Source: Punica granatum (Eukaryota > Streptophyta > Magnoliopsida > Myrtales > Lythraceae). From it: a stretch of 64,000 bases of DNA. Below are positions 1-26,051 of this stretch, one piece after another. Position 1 is the first letter of the stretch. Every line of letters starts with the position of its first letter. The position numbers and the translations under genes are program-made. Under the pieces are notes generated by a model, which saw only the letters and a program-made list of their open reading frames with translations, did no database searches and was not told the DNA's origin. The stretch spans positions 16,120,001 through 16,184,000 of the forward strand of contig NC_045130.1 in assembly GCF_007655135.1 (NCBI RefSeq). Direction: 5' to 3'.

Positions 1-214
1 CCAAGGTTCATTTTTATTTAGTTAGATCTGTGGGAGTTTACTGTGGCGAGACTTTGCATTTTTCAGCTCATGCATGACTTTCAGTGGAATAGAAATATCC
101 ATTTGTAGACTGTGCTTCTCTTCTGATTATATGTTGAACTCTGTTTACAGTATATGATGCTCTTTAGCAAGTCGTCTGTGATCCACAGATCACTGAACCT
201 TCTTGCCTTTGCAG
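1..214 (+). other. Intron of the alpha-COP gene (window starts inside it)
   Basis: This stretch reads as intron. The coding frame of alpha-COP only becomes recognisable after a CAG acceptor at 212-214. The upstream exon, coding for about the first 70 residues, lies outside the window. Confidence 0.8.
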
Positions 215-3200
215 GAGATGATTACAAGATCAAAGTATGGAACTATAAAACATGCAGGTGTCTGTTCACCCTTCTGGGACACCTTGATTATATCCGTACC
301 GTGCAATTCCACCACGAGCACCCATGGATTGTCAGTGCGAGTGATGATCAGACTATCCGTATATGGAACTGGCAGTCTCGTACGTGCATATCTGTCTTGA
401 CAGGTCACAATCACTATGTTATGTGTGCCTCATTTCACCCGAAAGAGGATCTTGTTGTGTCGGCATCCCTTGATCAAACTGTTCGTGTCTGGGATATTAG
501 TGCCTTGAAGAAGAAGACAGCATCTCCTGGTGATGATATGTTACGTTTGAGTCAGATGAATACAGATCTTTTTGGCGGTGTCGATGCTGTTGTCAAGTAT
601 GTATTGGAAGGTCATGACCGTGGTGTAAACTGGGCTGCGTTTCACCCTACCCTTCCCCTGATTGTCTCTGGGGCAGATGACCGCCAAGTGAAATTGTGGC
701 GCATGAACGGTAATTCTTTATCACACTTTGTTTTCTTTGACCAATATAGAAAGTTAAAACCTGATTTATTTCTAAATATCATAATGTTGCTACTCCATGG
801 AAGGTGGATTATGGTGTTGACTTTCATAATAGGAATTCTATAATATGACACGTTTATTTTCTGTTCAGCATATTTTCTGTTCATGCTGAGTTACATATCT
901 ATGGAGCATAATATCTGAAACTTTTTGCAGTTTTTCTCATTTGCTAATGCTCTCAATTCCACTTTTCCTCCAGATACCAAGGCTTGGGAGGTAGACACTC
1001 TTAGAGGGCACATGAATAACGTTTCATGTGTCATGTTTCATGCTAAGCAAGACATAATTGTGTCCAATTCAGAGGACAAGAGTATCCGTGTGTGGGATGC
1101 AACAAAGAGAACTGGAATTCAAACCTTCCGCAGAGAGCATGACCGTTTCTGGATCCTTGCTGCACACCCAGAGATGAATCTTTTGGCAGCTGGTCATGAC
1201 AGTGGCATGATAGTCTTCAAGCTGGAGAGAGAGAGACCTGCCTTTGCAGTCAGTGGCGATGCTTTGTTTTACACAAAAGATCGATTCTTGCGATTCTATG
1301 AATTTTCCAGTCAGAAAGACACGCAGGTTATTCCAATCAGACGCCCTGGATCTACTAGCCTCAATCAAAGCCCAAGGACTCTCTCTTATAGTCCAACAGA
1401 AAATGCGGTTCTTATTTGCTCTGATCTGGATGGAGGCTCTTATGAGCTTTATGTCATACCTAAAGATAGCATTGGTCGGGGAGACAGCGTTCCGGATGCA
1501 AAGAGAGGTAGTGGAGGGTCTGCTGTTTTTGTCGCTCGGAATAGGTTCGCTGTGCTTGACAGAAGTAGCAACCAGGTGTTGGTCAAGAATCTAAAAAATG
1601 AGATAGTGAAGAAGGGTCTGCTTCCTTTTCCTGCAGATGCTATATTCTATGCTGGAACTGGTAACTTGCTATGCAGGTCTGAGGACAGGGTTTACATATT
1701 TGATCTGCAGCAGAGGCTGGTTCTGGGTGATCTACAGACTCCGTTTGTCAAGTATATTGTGTGGTCAAATGACATGGAGAGTGTTGCCCTGCTCAGCAAA
1801 CATGCAATCATTATTGCCAGCAAGAAGCTTGTCCACCAATGTACTCTTCATGAGACGATCCGTGTAAAAAGTGGAGCCTGGGATGAAAATGGTGTTTTCA
1901 TTTACACCACATTGAACCACATCAAGTACTGCCTACCTAACGGTGACAGTGGAATAATCAGAACCCTTGACGTGCCTATATACATCACGAAGGTTTCAGG
2001 AAATTCCATCTTCTGCCTGGATCGTGATGGAAAGAACAGGGTCATAATCATTGATGCAACTGAATACATGTTCAAGTTGTCTCTGCTGAAGAAAAGATAT
2101 GATCATGTCATGAGTATGATAAGGAACTCGCAGCTTTGTGGGCAGGCTATGATTGCATATTTGCAGCAAAAGGGTTTCCCTGAAGTTGCTCTTCACTTTG
2201 TGAAGGATGAGAGGACAAGGTTCAATTTGGCTCTGGAGAGTGGGAATATTCAAATTGCAGTCGCTTCAGCCAAGGAGATTGATGAGAAGGATCATTGGTA
2301 TAGATTGGGTGTTGAGGCTCTCCGCCAAGGCAATGCAGGAATCGTGGAGTATGCTTACCAGAGGACCAAGAACTTTGAGAGGCTGTCCTTCCTTTATCTC
2401 ATCACAGGGAACATGGACAAGTTGACCAAGATGCTTAAAATTGCAGAAGTCAAGAACGATGTTATGGGTCAATTTCACAATGCTCTCTATTTGGGCGATG
2501 TTCGTGAGCGCGTCAAGATCTTGGAGAATGCAGGCCACTTGCCCCTTGCTTATATAACTGCTTCTGTACACGGGCTCGAAGATGTTGTTGAAAGGCTAGC
2601 AGGTGAGCTGGGAGAGAATGTCCCATCTTTGCCGGAGGGTAAGCAACCTTCTCTCCTGGTTCCCCCGAGCCCAGTCATGTGTGGTGGTGACTGGCCCTTG
2701 TTGAGAGTCATGAGAGGCATATTTGAGGGTGGGCTGGATACTGCTGGAAAGGGTGTGGAAGAAGAAGAGGAGGGTGCTGAAGGTGACTGGGGTGAGGAGT
2801 TGGACATGGTTGATGTCAATGGAATCGAGAATGGAGACGTGACAGCTATTCTCGAGGACGGAGAAGTTGGTGAAGAAGAAAACGAGGAGGAAGGGGGTTG
2901 GGACCTTGAGGATCTGGAGCTTCCCCCTGAGGTTGAGACTCCTAGGGCTTCCACCAATGCTCGCTCCGCTGTCTTTGTCGCCCCTACTCCTGGAATGCCT
3001 GTCAGCCAGATTTGGATCCAGAAATCATCTCTTGCTGGCGAGCATGCAGCTGCTGGCAACTTTGATACTGCGATGAGGTTACTGAGCCGCCAACTTGGGA
3101 TACAAAACTTTGCTCCTCTGAGGTCCTTGTTTCTTGATCTCCACACTGGTAGCCACAGCTACTTAAGAGCTTTCTCCTCGGCTCCTGTGCTGTCACTTGC

Positions 3201-3927
3201 TGTGGAACGTGGCTGGAGCGAGTCTAATAGTCCTAACGTGAGGGGGCCCCCAGCCCTTGTCTGCAACTTCTCTCAGCTGGAAGAGAAGCTCAGAGCTGGT
3301 TATCGCGCCACAACTGCGGGGAAGTTCTCTGAGGCCCTTCGCCTCTTCACCAGCATCCTCCAAACAATCCCCTTGATTGTGGTGGAATCAAGGAGGGAAG
3401 TGGACGAAGTTAAGGAGCTGATCATTATAGTCAAGGAGTATGTCTTGGGCCTTCAGATGGAGCTGAAGAGGAGGGAGATGAAGGATAACCCAGTTCGACA
3501 GCAGGAGCTCGCTGCCTACTTCACCCACTTGAACCTCCAACTGGCCCATCAGAGGCTTGCATTGCTTAATGCCATGACTGTCTGCTTCAAGGCCAAGAAC
3601 CTTGCCACTGCAGGTAACTTTGCTCGGAGGCTACTGGAATCGAATCCCGCTAACGAAAACCAGGCCAAGACAGCAAGGCAAGTCCTGCAGGCTTCAGAGA
3701 GGAACAACACGGACATCTCTGAGCTGAACTATGACTACAGGAACCCTTTTGTGGTCTGTGGAGCCACCTATGTGCCAATCTATCAGGGCCAGAAGTACAC
3801 CACCTGTCCATACTGCAGCTCACGGTTCGTGCCAGCACAGGAAGGAAAGCTCTGCACTGTTTGTGATCTTGCTGTTGTTGGAGCAGATGCTTCAGGACTT
3901 CTCTGCTCTCCTTCACAGATCCGGTGA
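215..3927 (+). CDS. COPA: Coatomer subunit alpha (alpha-COP), 5' end missing
   Basis: Alpha-COP is the largest subunit of the COPI coat that retrieves cargo from Golgi to ER. Two exons are visible: 215-709 and 974-3927, joined in frame across a GT-AG intron (RMN|DTK). They give about 1149 residues of an expected ~1218, so roughly 70 N-terminal residues lie upstream of the window. WD40 blades come first ([41 protein letters not shown]). They are followed by the coatomer solenoid, a Glu-rich acidic linker at about 2755-2930, and the C-terminal domain that binds epsilon-COP. That domain ends with a Cys-rich CPYCSSRF...CTVCDLAV segment and the plant-conserved tail [10 protein letters not shown]. 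No frame break is seen. The gene is ubiquitously needed, so strong constraint fits. Confidence 0.97.
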
Positions 3928-5289
3928 TCTTTCTTATTGAAGCTACATGAGGAGACGATTTTTCAAATTTCAACCTGTCGACGAGTTTGCAACATGGGGC
4001 AAACAGCACTGTTAACTGTTGCTGCATTCGGATTAGCTAGCAAGTCGGAAGGTCAGGGATACTTTTCAAGGGTCGAGTTTTTACAATGATATTTGTTTGC
4101 ATCTGCCAACTACTTTTACTTGGTCACTACACTCTCTCTCTCTCTCTCTCTATCTCTATCTTTCATTTTGTTTTTGTTTACCTAGTGATGATTATGATTA
4201 TGATTTTCAATGTAATAATCAGACTTGTTTTGGATTTTTGTACTTTGCTAAATTCTTAGTTGTCTATAGGTAAAGAATAGTCTGAGGGCCCTTTGTTGTT
4301 GCCTAGATGATGGTCGTAAGCTGGGCAGAACTTGCATGATTATGCAAATTTGACGGACTTGCCATTGATGGCTGGTTTGCGTTGCTTAATTGAATCCTTT
4401 GATGATGAGTTGGGTCCTTTTTCCCCTGCCGGTTGTTGGCATTTGCAGGCCAACATCCTCTGCTAGTTCAAATAATTAAAAATTTTCTGCTTTTATGTCT
4501 TTAGCTGTGAAATGATCCTGGCTGGGCTAGATTTTTCGAACATTCTTGTTGAATAATAATGTTGTTCTTTCCATGAGATGTCTATACTGCTCCTTGCACG
4601 AGGATTTCTTGGGAGCCTGAAGATAGTATACGTTGTAAAATTGAGTTATTGGAACCAGAAACATTATGAAAGTAACGTTAGGCACATCTCTGTATGAGTT
4701 AGTTGCCCATCAGTTAAATCAAGCTTTGGTCTCGACGATTTGTCCCTTTCCACATCTCTCTGTGAAGGACAATGCTTATCCCAATCCGAAGCTCCTGCCA
4801 ATGCATGTCGCAGCCTTACTACATGACCGTAGGTTGCTTTACTAGCTGCTTAAAGGATCCTGTGGAGGCTTAGACCTATTACCGAGTATTTATCACAATT
4901 AGGCTCTGGCTTTTCTTTATAAAGTTCTATGTATTTCTCAAATCTTTAGTCCCTCATTTCACGCAAGCTGGTAACTTAAACACGGTTTTAAGAGACCTAA
5001 TTCTCTCTGTCGAACCAAAAATTGCGTACGAGGAAAGGGTGGGAAAGTGGTGAAGAGAAAATATCACTGTAATTCTACTTTAATGGTTATTTATCAGAAA
5101 TATTTAATATAGGGTGTTTTGGAAAAGTGAATGTTACAAACTATACTCTTTTTCCAATAAAGTGATAACAGATAGATTCGATTCAATATGGTCTAATAGA
5201 TATAATTAGAAAATGTTGTGAATACTTCGAGATAAACATACCTAAGAGACTGTTTTAAGAGATCAATACATATTAACCACCAATGGACG
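3928..5289 (+). other. alpha-COP 3' UTR and spacer before MCM4
   Basis: The first ~350 bases after the stop are probably 3' UTR: T-rich, with a CT microsatellite near 4130-4160. The rest is AT-rich spacer with no coding frame I can support. Confidence 0.6.
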
Positions 5290-5492
5290 CATAGGCCCAA
5301 TATTAGGCCCATTACTCGAGCCCAATGTGAGGCCCATGAACGAAGAAAAGCCCAGTATCAATCTGGCGCCAATCCTCCATCCTTTTCCCGCCAAAAGCAC
5401 ACAGTATACTCTCCTCAACCCGCTTCCTTCTCCCTTTGCCGCATTTCCTCTCTCTCCCCCGATCTCCACTCCGTCAGTCTCCTCCTTCTTCA
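5290..5492 (+). promoter_or_regulatory. MCM4 proximal promoter with E2F site and site II (TGGGCY) motifs
   Basis: A near-palindromic E2F site, ttttcccgccaaaa, lies at 5383-5396, about 100 bases upstream of the MCM4 start codon. A second SGCGC-type element (tggcgcc) is at 5364-5370. Further out, GGCCCA or GCCCAA (site II in reverse) occurs at 5294, 5306, 5320 and 5331. In plants the E2F plus site II combination is typical of genes switched on at G1/S, which fits the downstream gene. Transcription start not determined. Confidence 0.75.
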
Positions 5493-10859
<5,367 letters not shown>

Positions 10860-11719
10860 TCATATAGTGCAAGATAAGTGACGGAGCAGTTGAGCAGTAA
10901 TATTCGAGGAACTCAGCAATCCCACTGGTGAAACATTACTGGTGTCATTTTGGGTTAATTTAGGTTGTTCGTATGTAGAGTTATTATAGTCCGGTAGAGC
11001 GCCAGTATAGTTGTAATTTATAACGTATGCCCCTATCAGTGGCTTGCAGGAAGAAAGTTCTAGTGCGAGAAGGAAGATATGCTCAGTTAAATCTTTTATC
11101 AATGTTCATTACGTTAAAAGCTTCTGACAATGTTATGCTCAACTCGGAGTTAGTTTTAGCTCGAGAGGCTTTTTGTTCACCGCGAGACAAACTAAACACG
11201 CATGATTATACAGCTAACTTACTACTTCGGTGCATAAAATTACATGCAGTGTTACTCCAGTTTCCTCCCAATTCTCCATCTTCATGTATGAGCCAAATTA
11301 TTGGTCACTTCACTTCCCTCCGAAAGTTCTTTGATCAAATGTTGAAAGCTCATGGTAGAATAGAGACTGCAGTAGAGACATTCGGGATAACTAAATAGTT
11401 CCTATTAACTTGCTGCATTTTTTCGACTGAAGTAATTTAACCAGTACATCATATCATCACATGCACTAATGCTTGGAAAGTACTAATTTAAAGGCACTGA
11501 GATCAATCAAGCGAGTATTTCACTCTCACTTGGAAGTGATACTTAGGAGAAACACTGAAGCAAAGGGAATGTCTTGGGAGAGGACTAAAAAAGCACCTCC
11601 AACACACCAAATCCGAGCTTTCCTTAAAATACGAGGGCATAAATTATGTACAAGATGATGATGATGATGATGATATGGGGCTGATGGAATTCGGGTTTTT
11701 ACTGAGGTGGCTCAACAGT
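10860..11719. other. MCM4 3' UTR and convergent spacer
   Basis: This is the 3' flank shared by MCM4 (+) and the RD19-type gene (-). A 123-codon open frame at 11027-11398 has no recognisable domain and lies where MCM4 3' UTR is expected. A short GAT microsatellite sits at about 11656-11673. No other structure is seen. Confidence 0.55.
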
Positions 11720-14721
<3,002 letters not shown>

Positions 14722-15220
14722 TCCTGATGTTTTCGTAGGAGAGGAGGAGAAGGGCGACAGTCTTCCTCGCGTACATGTAGGAAAGTTTCGCTGGGAGCTA
14801 ACAGTCTCTGACACAGGGGAAGGAAGCTGAAGCTTGGAGTATGGGAAACCCCAGCCAATGGAAACGCGACGCGTGTCGCGGGTTGAGCGGTTGGGTTGAA
14901 TGTTAGGTTCTTTTCCCGGGGTTTCAGGCGAAACGTAACGCTGTCATCCTTCCGTCAGGATGACTATGGCTTCCGTCGGATATTCCGTCACAGCCGTCCT
15001 TGAGAGCTTTGAACTTGGAAGGCCTCGGCGGGCCCATCATCAGGGACTGGACAGACCATCGGCCCAGCCCATTGATAGTTCCCGCGGGCCCAGAATGGCT
15101 CGTCGACCGTCTTCTCTTCCCTCTGCAATCAAAATTCTGCAATCCAGCGGAAGCTTCTTCGTCAATGTCAATGAGCTGATCTTTGCCTTCGATTCACAGC
15201 ACGAAGAAGAAGAAGAAGAA
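14722..15220. promoter_or_regulatory. Divergent promoter between RD19-type gene and WDR13-like gene
   Basis: The two start codons are only ~500 bases apart. The spacer is GC-richer than other spacers here and contains several GGCCCA/GGGCCC (site II-like) motifs between about 15030 and 15095, nearer the WDR13 side. A GAAGAA run sits directly before the WDR13 ATG. Confidence 0.6.
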
Positions 15221-20252
<5,032 letters not shown>

Positions 20253-20976
20253 AAAAGAGAATCAACATATACTACGATTGAGGTTAAGTATTACACAGTC
20301 TCAAGCAAAGATCATTATTTTCCCACCGAAGAATTGAGTCATTTGTTTTACATGTGAAATTGTGGTATAGTTTTCCTGCCCCCACAAACTGCTGCATAAT
20401 TCTTTGTAGCAAGCACATACAATACAACAAAAGGGGTGTTCATAGTTGTACAGGGCAAAATCGAAATAATTCATGTGAACTAATTTTCAAGCCGTTATGT
20501 GAGGTTGAGTCTTCCCAAGGTTCCAATTGATCGACTCGGCTGATGTGTATTACATTATGTATATTAATTGAACTGGCATTCTTTTTCTGGGTCCTATTGA
20601 TGTAAAACAGCAGTATAAAGGGGACCATCAGTTGTGGGATATCATCTGCAAAAGTTTCGTCTCCAAACTTCAGCCCTATCTGATAAGGGAAATGTACCAA
20701 GCTCCCCCTTTATCTACGTATTTTCTGCAGTGTGATTAGTTTCTTTGTTGATTCTGAGCAAAGAAATTCTTCTCGTGAATTTTTGTTTTCTTCTTCTTCT
20801 TCTTTTTTTTCCCATTAGGGGCGGGATTGCCTTTCTCTGTTCATTCAACTGCTTCCTTCTCTTTAGAGCAAGGAGCGAAATTGGACCCTTTAGAGCTCTA
20901 CTCGGTGTGACGAACTATATTACCCGGAAGCATTGATAATACACAATAAGGTATTTCCAATCTTACTTTTCATAAC
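20253..20976. other. Convergent 3' flanks of WDR13-like and BGAL genes
   Basis: AT-rich sequence holding the 3' UTRs of both converging genes. A TTC/T-rich tract lies near 20785-20815. No coding frame of note. Confidence 0.6.
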
Positions 20977-23900
20977 TTAGGCAGCGGAAACTGATCTTTT
21001 CATTAGACTGATCCTCAATGCATCCCCGCCTATTTCTTCGAACACAACGAGAAGGTTGTCGGTCGGCTTCAGCCAAGAGCGTGGCACGTGGTACCTGAAG
21101 CAGAACAAGAATCGATCAGGGATGTTCAGATCTGGGAATCGATTCTCAAAAACTGAATTATAAGTTTTTCGTTGAAGTTCTACTTCGAAGTTATCCCCCA
21201 GCATGTGTTCACAGAAACAGCATCAGAAAAGGTTTCTGGGGAAAAAAATGAAATTCGATTTCTTGAAAAGCCCTTCTGTGAGTGAGGTGGCATTATCTAC
21301 GATCATTGTGAACTATCGAGTTTAATCGAGTTCTTACCATTGTTGAGTTGGGTGCCCGCATCGCGATTGACATCTCACAGGACGATAAGTGCCAGAGTAG
21401 CTGCAACCGCCGCATTCTCCCTTAGCTAAGGCAGTCCAGTACCTTCCAATGCTCTGCCCATTGATCCACACCTGACCTTTCCCCATGCTTCCCATGTCCA
21501 AGGCCAATGGCTCATCCTCCTCTGGTGCATCGAAATAAGTCTGCCAAATTTCCCAAGTCCAAAATCACCGTTCGCATAAATTAGCTTCTTAACTAATCAT
21601 GTACATGGCCTGGTAAGGACCGGGGTCCAGCTGTTTCCCGAATCGTTACAACTGTGACAGACAATTGTAAACCTGTATGAAGTTGCTGAACAATACCTTG
21701 TACCAAGTTAGAGGTTGCTGTTTCTGCATTATGGAGGACTCGTGCATCCAACTACCCGATTGAGAGGAATCTGGTAAGTGTAGATTCATGTATTCTCCCT
21801 TAAGGCCAACCTGGTGTACGTAACCGAAGTTGAGACCGGAAATCTAGAATCATTTGAGTACCTACATACAGGAAAGCAAATTTTGCGGACCTTGTAAGAC
21901 CATTTCTGCCATGACAAGTCTCTCGTCCCTCGATCCAGGCCTTCTAATGTGACTGGTCCTGCTATGCCCGTGCTCCAAGACTCAAAGTGGGAACCTTGGT
22001 TCTATGAGAAACACGAAATTGTAAGATAATATTGGCTAAAGGAGAACTAATGCTTAGAAAAGTTAAAAAGAGTCTAAGACGAGCACGAGGTGTTGATGAA
22101 CCAACCTGCAATCCAACCGCAACACTGAGCAGTGAAATCCGATTGGTTCCAACACGTAAATTGATGTTTCCGGCAAAGTTGAATCTCCTTTTCTCCCGTG
22201 TGCCAAAGGCGGAACCTGTTTCAGATTCAAACAGATCACCTCGAGTACACCCATATACAGAAGACTCGTTAGCTTACTGGAGGTTTCATTTAATAGGATC
22301 AAGCAATTAGATTCTACCTGATAATTGCCCGTTAATGAAGACGTGCATGGCATGACCTGCCGACTGAACTCTAAGAAGAGGGCTTCTGCCCCCAAATGAC
22401 TCGGATGGACTGATATCAACACTGAACACATAGAGGATTTAAAGTAAACATACTTGTTACTTAAAGGGGGAAAATTAAAACACTATAACATTAACATCAT
22501 GTTTTGGTATAACGAAATTGGAAGCAGAGTGAAATACCGTTCCAGTTCCTTTATCGAACACTATTAACAGTGGGAACTAGGACAGTCTCACCTAGTAGTA
22601 TACCAGAGATAGTCTGTAGCATCTCTGGTCATGTTTAGCTGCTCCAGCAGGCCAGCTACTGATATTTTTGAATCTTCTTCAACGAACGATACGCCCTCGT
22701 TAAAAGATTCCCACGGTTTCAATCCCGTTTTCAGGGGCAAAAATTGGAACTCCATGGTCCCGACTCTCACCTGTGTATATTTAGGATGTGAGAGTTCTTG
22801 CGTAGACCATGTAAATCCATCAAGTGCACCAGGCCGAAGGCTTCCTAAGTTCTGCTGGGTTAACTTACCTTTGCAGTGTTGAAGGCTTCGTTAACGCAAT
22901 CAGGAAGAATGCTTATAGACCAAGGCGGCAAGTCGTAGTGCCTATTTCGGAAAGTCACCCTTACGTTGGAATTTGTACGGTAATTGGAGAGGAAAGCCGC
23001 ACAGCCCCCCGAGGTTGATGAAAATACATGAGCCTGCATGTCGATGAGGTTTAAAGAATACTTGCAAGCATACATTTTCAATTACTAAATCTCGAGTACT
23101 ACCTGTTCGTAGTTTCCTAGGGGCTCAACAACAGGATTTGCATTGAGGAGAGCTCGCTCGCATAGCTTCATAGCACTGTGTAGGTCCTTCAAGTGTCCGT
23201 ACTTGGGCTGCCTGATCAAGCCTAGCAATTTATTGAATATAAACACATTAAACTGGAACCAATCAAGTTTTGATTTGAACGACAATCACCATAATGACAA
23301 CAGTAAAGCTCTAAGATAGTAGGCATATTGATTACCATATTCATCGATGGGAGCATCATAGTCGTAGCTCGTGATGATGAAGGGTCCTCCTGCAGTTCTA
23401 CCGAAATTGGTACCTCCATGGTACTGCAACCAGAAACATTGCAATCTCAGTGCAGAATTATTAGTCAAGTCCTGTTCGATGTTTGCTGATGGCTAACTCT
23501 ATTGGACCAAGTCCTCAGGAACATTCTCTTGTTTAGTGCATCAAAAGCTCTACTCTTTAATCAACTTCGAAATTATCGAGTTATGATAGAAAACTTTTGG
23601 AAGATCATATGCAACGAAATAAAAAATGCGACAGTTTGTGCAGTGACCATGTAGTAGTTGACAAAAGAGCCTCCTTTCTGAATGAAGCGGGCAACTGAAA
23701 ATGCCAAATCCTCAACTGGCCGCTTGTAGAGCGGGCCCCCGAAATCCGTAAACCTGCATAGAAATTCCGTATGCTTTTACTATCTACACTTTTAGACTGC
23801 TTTGACAGGAACTCCTGGCAGTATGCAGGGGATAACATGGGATTTGAACTTACCACCCAGTCCAGGCCTCGGTCCACATTGTTGGTTTATAAGGTTTGTT

Positions 23901-25402
23901 GGGGGAGAAGTAATCGCAGTAGAAACCGTTACATGTGTTTATCTGGCCACCAAGCAAAAGCATCATGTTCGTTACAAACTCGAGGAACCCAGAATATCTG
24001 ATAGTTAGGCAAGAAAAGCACCATGATGGTAATTGGTTGCGAGATTTTTCTCACTCGGCAAAGAAAGTTTCATCTGAACATGCAAAATTGATCCACGAAC
24101 ATACTTTGATATGCAATAGTTTCTGTTTTAGTGGAAAAGGAAGCCCAAAAACTCAAAGTTCATAACATTAAGGAATGTTCTTATACCACTGGGTCAGGGG
24201 CATCATCTTCTTTGCACATAACCCAGGGGACGCCGGTCCCCATTCCAACTGCTATATTCGCAACCCAATTCATATAAGCTTTTCCCGCTTCCCCGAATAT
24301 CTTCTTGACGGGCTCATATTCATTCTCAATCTGCTCCATGCAGAAACGAAAACGTCAGCAGACAATCGCGGTGGAAATTTCATAAAGAAATAAAATCATG
24401 GATTTAAATATGTGTCTGATGCAGAATGAAACAGTACCTGTGAAAGGATTATGGGACCTCCTTGAGACTGAAACAAGTGTTCAACTTTCATCATTTGAAC
24501 GATTTTCTGAGTGAATTTTTTCATAGCCAGCTGCAAATGTATTGCCGAGAAGATTGAAATAAACCGTCAAAATTGATTTCCGGCTTATTATTATGTATGG
24601 CATAATGAATGCACAGCCATGGGAGGCAGACCTTGAAAGGCTCATTATCCGTCCTGAAGCTAATGCCCGGAACAAACTTCAACCATACGGGAAATCCTCT
24701 GAAGAAGTTTTAACGTGATGGACCAAAAAAAACTCAACACACTTCACGAAAACAGATGCCTCTATTGAAATTTTCGGGTAATTAATGAATGAAGAGATGA
24801 ATCGGCTGCTCACCCAAAATTCCACTCCCCGCAAATGTAAGGCCCAATACGAAGATGTACGTACATCCCAGCATCTCTGACGGTCTTGATGAACCGAACC
24901 ACATCATATCTTCCTTCAAAGTTATACTAATTCCAGAACATATCGTTAAGAGGAAAGAACATAGCTAGAGAAAACAGAGGAAGCAGAGGGAAGAGGATAG
25001 AAATTTTGTTACATTTCCAGGAGACGGCTCATGAACATTCCAAAACACGTATGTGTCGATAACGTCCAATCCGCCATCCTTCGCCTTCCGAACGAGGCCT
25101 TCCCACATCTGCATTTTCGACATTAATGCCGGGAAAATACGTGTCATGAGACAAAAAAGGCTAAGAACCCAGTTTCATGGAAGAAACAGACTTGGTTGAA
25201 GAACCAGAAACGAAAACGGATGGAGTACTTGAGGAGTGCTTCTTGGGTAGTGAATGGAGCCAGAGAAAAGGATTCTCCGGTGGCCGTCGATGATGAGTGA
25301 CCTCCCGTCGTAAGTAACATTGCAATGTGAGAGGCTGAGGGATAAGCAGAGGAGTGTGCAGAGCAAAGCCCACCTGATGGAAGCTGAGCTTGCTCCTTCC
25401 AT
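20977..25402 (-). CDS. Beta-galactosidase, GH35 family (BGAL5-like)
   Basis: A cell-wall glycosidase removing terminal beta-galactose from pectin or xyloglucan side chains. Eighteen exons in transcript order: 25402-25229, 25108-25013, 24926-24814, 24698-24632, 24530-24438, 24330-24187, 23942-23854, 23753-23648, 23423-23336, 23221-23103, 23033-22869, 22770-22592, 22421-22318, 22215-22106, 22001-21891, 21810-21697, 21540-21338 and 21094-20977. They sum to 2193 nt, 730 residues. A signal peptide ([17 protein letters not shown]) precedes the GH35 barrel. The active-site signature is [13 protein letters not shown], with the likely nucleophile Glu in WTEAWTGW. The frame ends after [21 protein letters not shown], so there is no C-terminal lectin domain; length and wording fit the BGAL5 clade (732 aa). 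One change from the usual pattern is [13 protein letters not shown], where CAEWNFGG is typical. No break seen. Confidence 0.96.
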
Positions 25403-25581
25403 GGCGATGGAGATTGCGAGGTGCTGTTGGAAGGCAACAAAAGTATGGACTGACAACAAAAAACACAGTATTTTTGTCTCCAATGATGTTAGCTGTCTGT
25501 AATATATGTCTAGGTGAAAGGGCCAACCAAAAAAGGGAGAGAGATAATCTATTATGCTTGCATCACACTCATAATAGATAT

Positions 25582-26041
25582 GGTTAATCAGGCAAAAAAA
25601 AAAAACAAGACCCTTACTCGAATTCTAAATTCTAATACGATCTTTTGAAAATAGTATGTAGAGGCACGACTTTTCGTTTTAGTCTTAAATCCAATACGAT
25701 CTTTACTTGAATTCTCAATTCTAGCACTACTTTTTAAAAATAGTATTGAAATGCACAACGTTTCGTTTTAATCTCAAATCTAACATGCCGTTTAATTAAA
25801 TAATAATACATGGGGTCCACTTATGGTGCTAATGAAATGTCGTGCTAGAATTAAAACTAAAACGAAAGGATGTGTCTTCTTGTTCTATTTTCAAAAAGTC
25901 GTACTAGAATTGGGAATTCAAGTAAAAATTGTGCTAGATTTGAGACTAAAACAAAAAATCATGTCTTTTTGTGCTATTTCCTAAAACTCATGCTAGAATT
26001 GGAAATTCGAGTAAGGTCGTGCCTTTTTACGTGATTAACCC
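25582..26041. mobile_element. Mutator-type MITE with 10-bp target duplication
   Basis: The element lies between perfect 10-bp direct repeats taatagatat at 25572-25581 and 26042-26051. Its ends are inverted repeats: ggttaatca at 25582 pairs with tgattaacc at the right end, and the match continues inward (cttactcgaattct against aaattcgagtaag). Each arm of about 200 bp is built from two tandem, diverged units containing ttcgttttag or its complement, so the whole can fold into a long hairpin. There is no coding sequence. A 9-11 bp duplication with long inverted ends is the mark of Mutator-like transposons. It sits ~180 bp upstream of the BGAL start codon, inside its likely promoter. Confidence 0.85.
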
Positions 26042-26051
26042 TAATAGATAT

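Noticed and set aside
2550..3146. 198-codon minus-strand open frame
   Set aside because: It is antisense to the acidic, well-conserved coding region of alpha-COP; low-complexity Ser/Pro composition is the expected shadow.
11027..11398. 123-codon plus-strand open frame after MCM4
   Set aside because: Lies in the presumed 3' UTR, has no domain, and no splice or promoter signal points to a gene.
14722..14814. Upstream in-frame Met for the RD19-type protease
   Set aside because: It would place the signal peptide inside the protein; the Met at 14721 gives a proper secretion signal.
14960..15220. 87-residue N-terminal extension of the WDR13-like protein
   Set aside because: The frame is open, but the sequence has no family similarity and ends in a Glu run from a GAAGAA repeat; the ATG at 15221 fits the expected length of 486.
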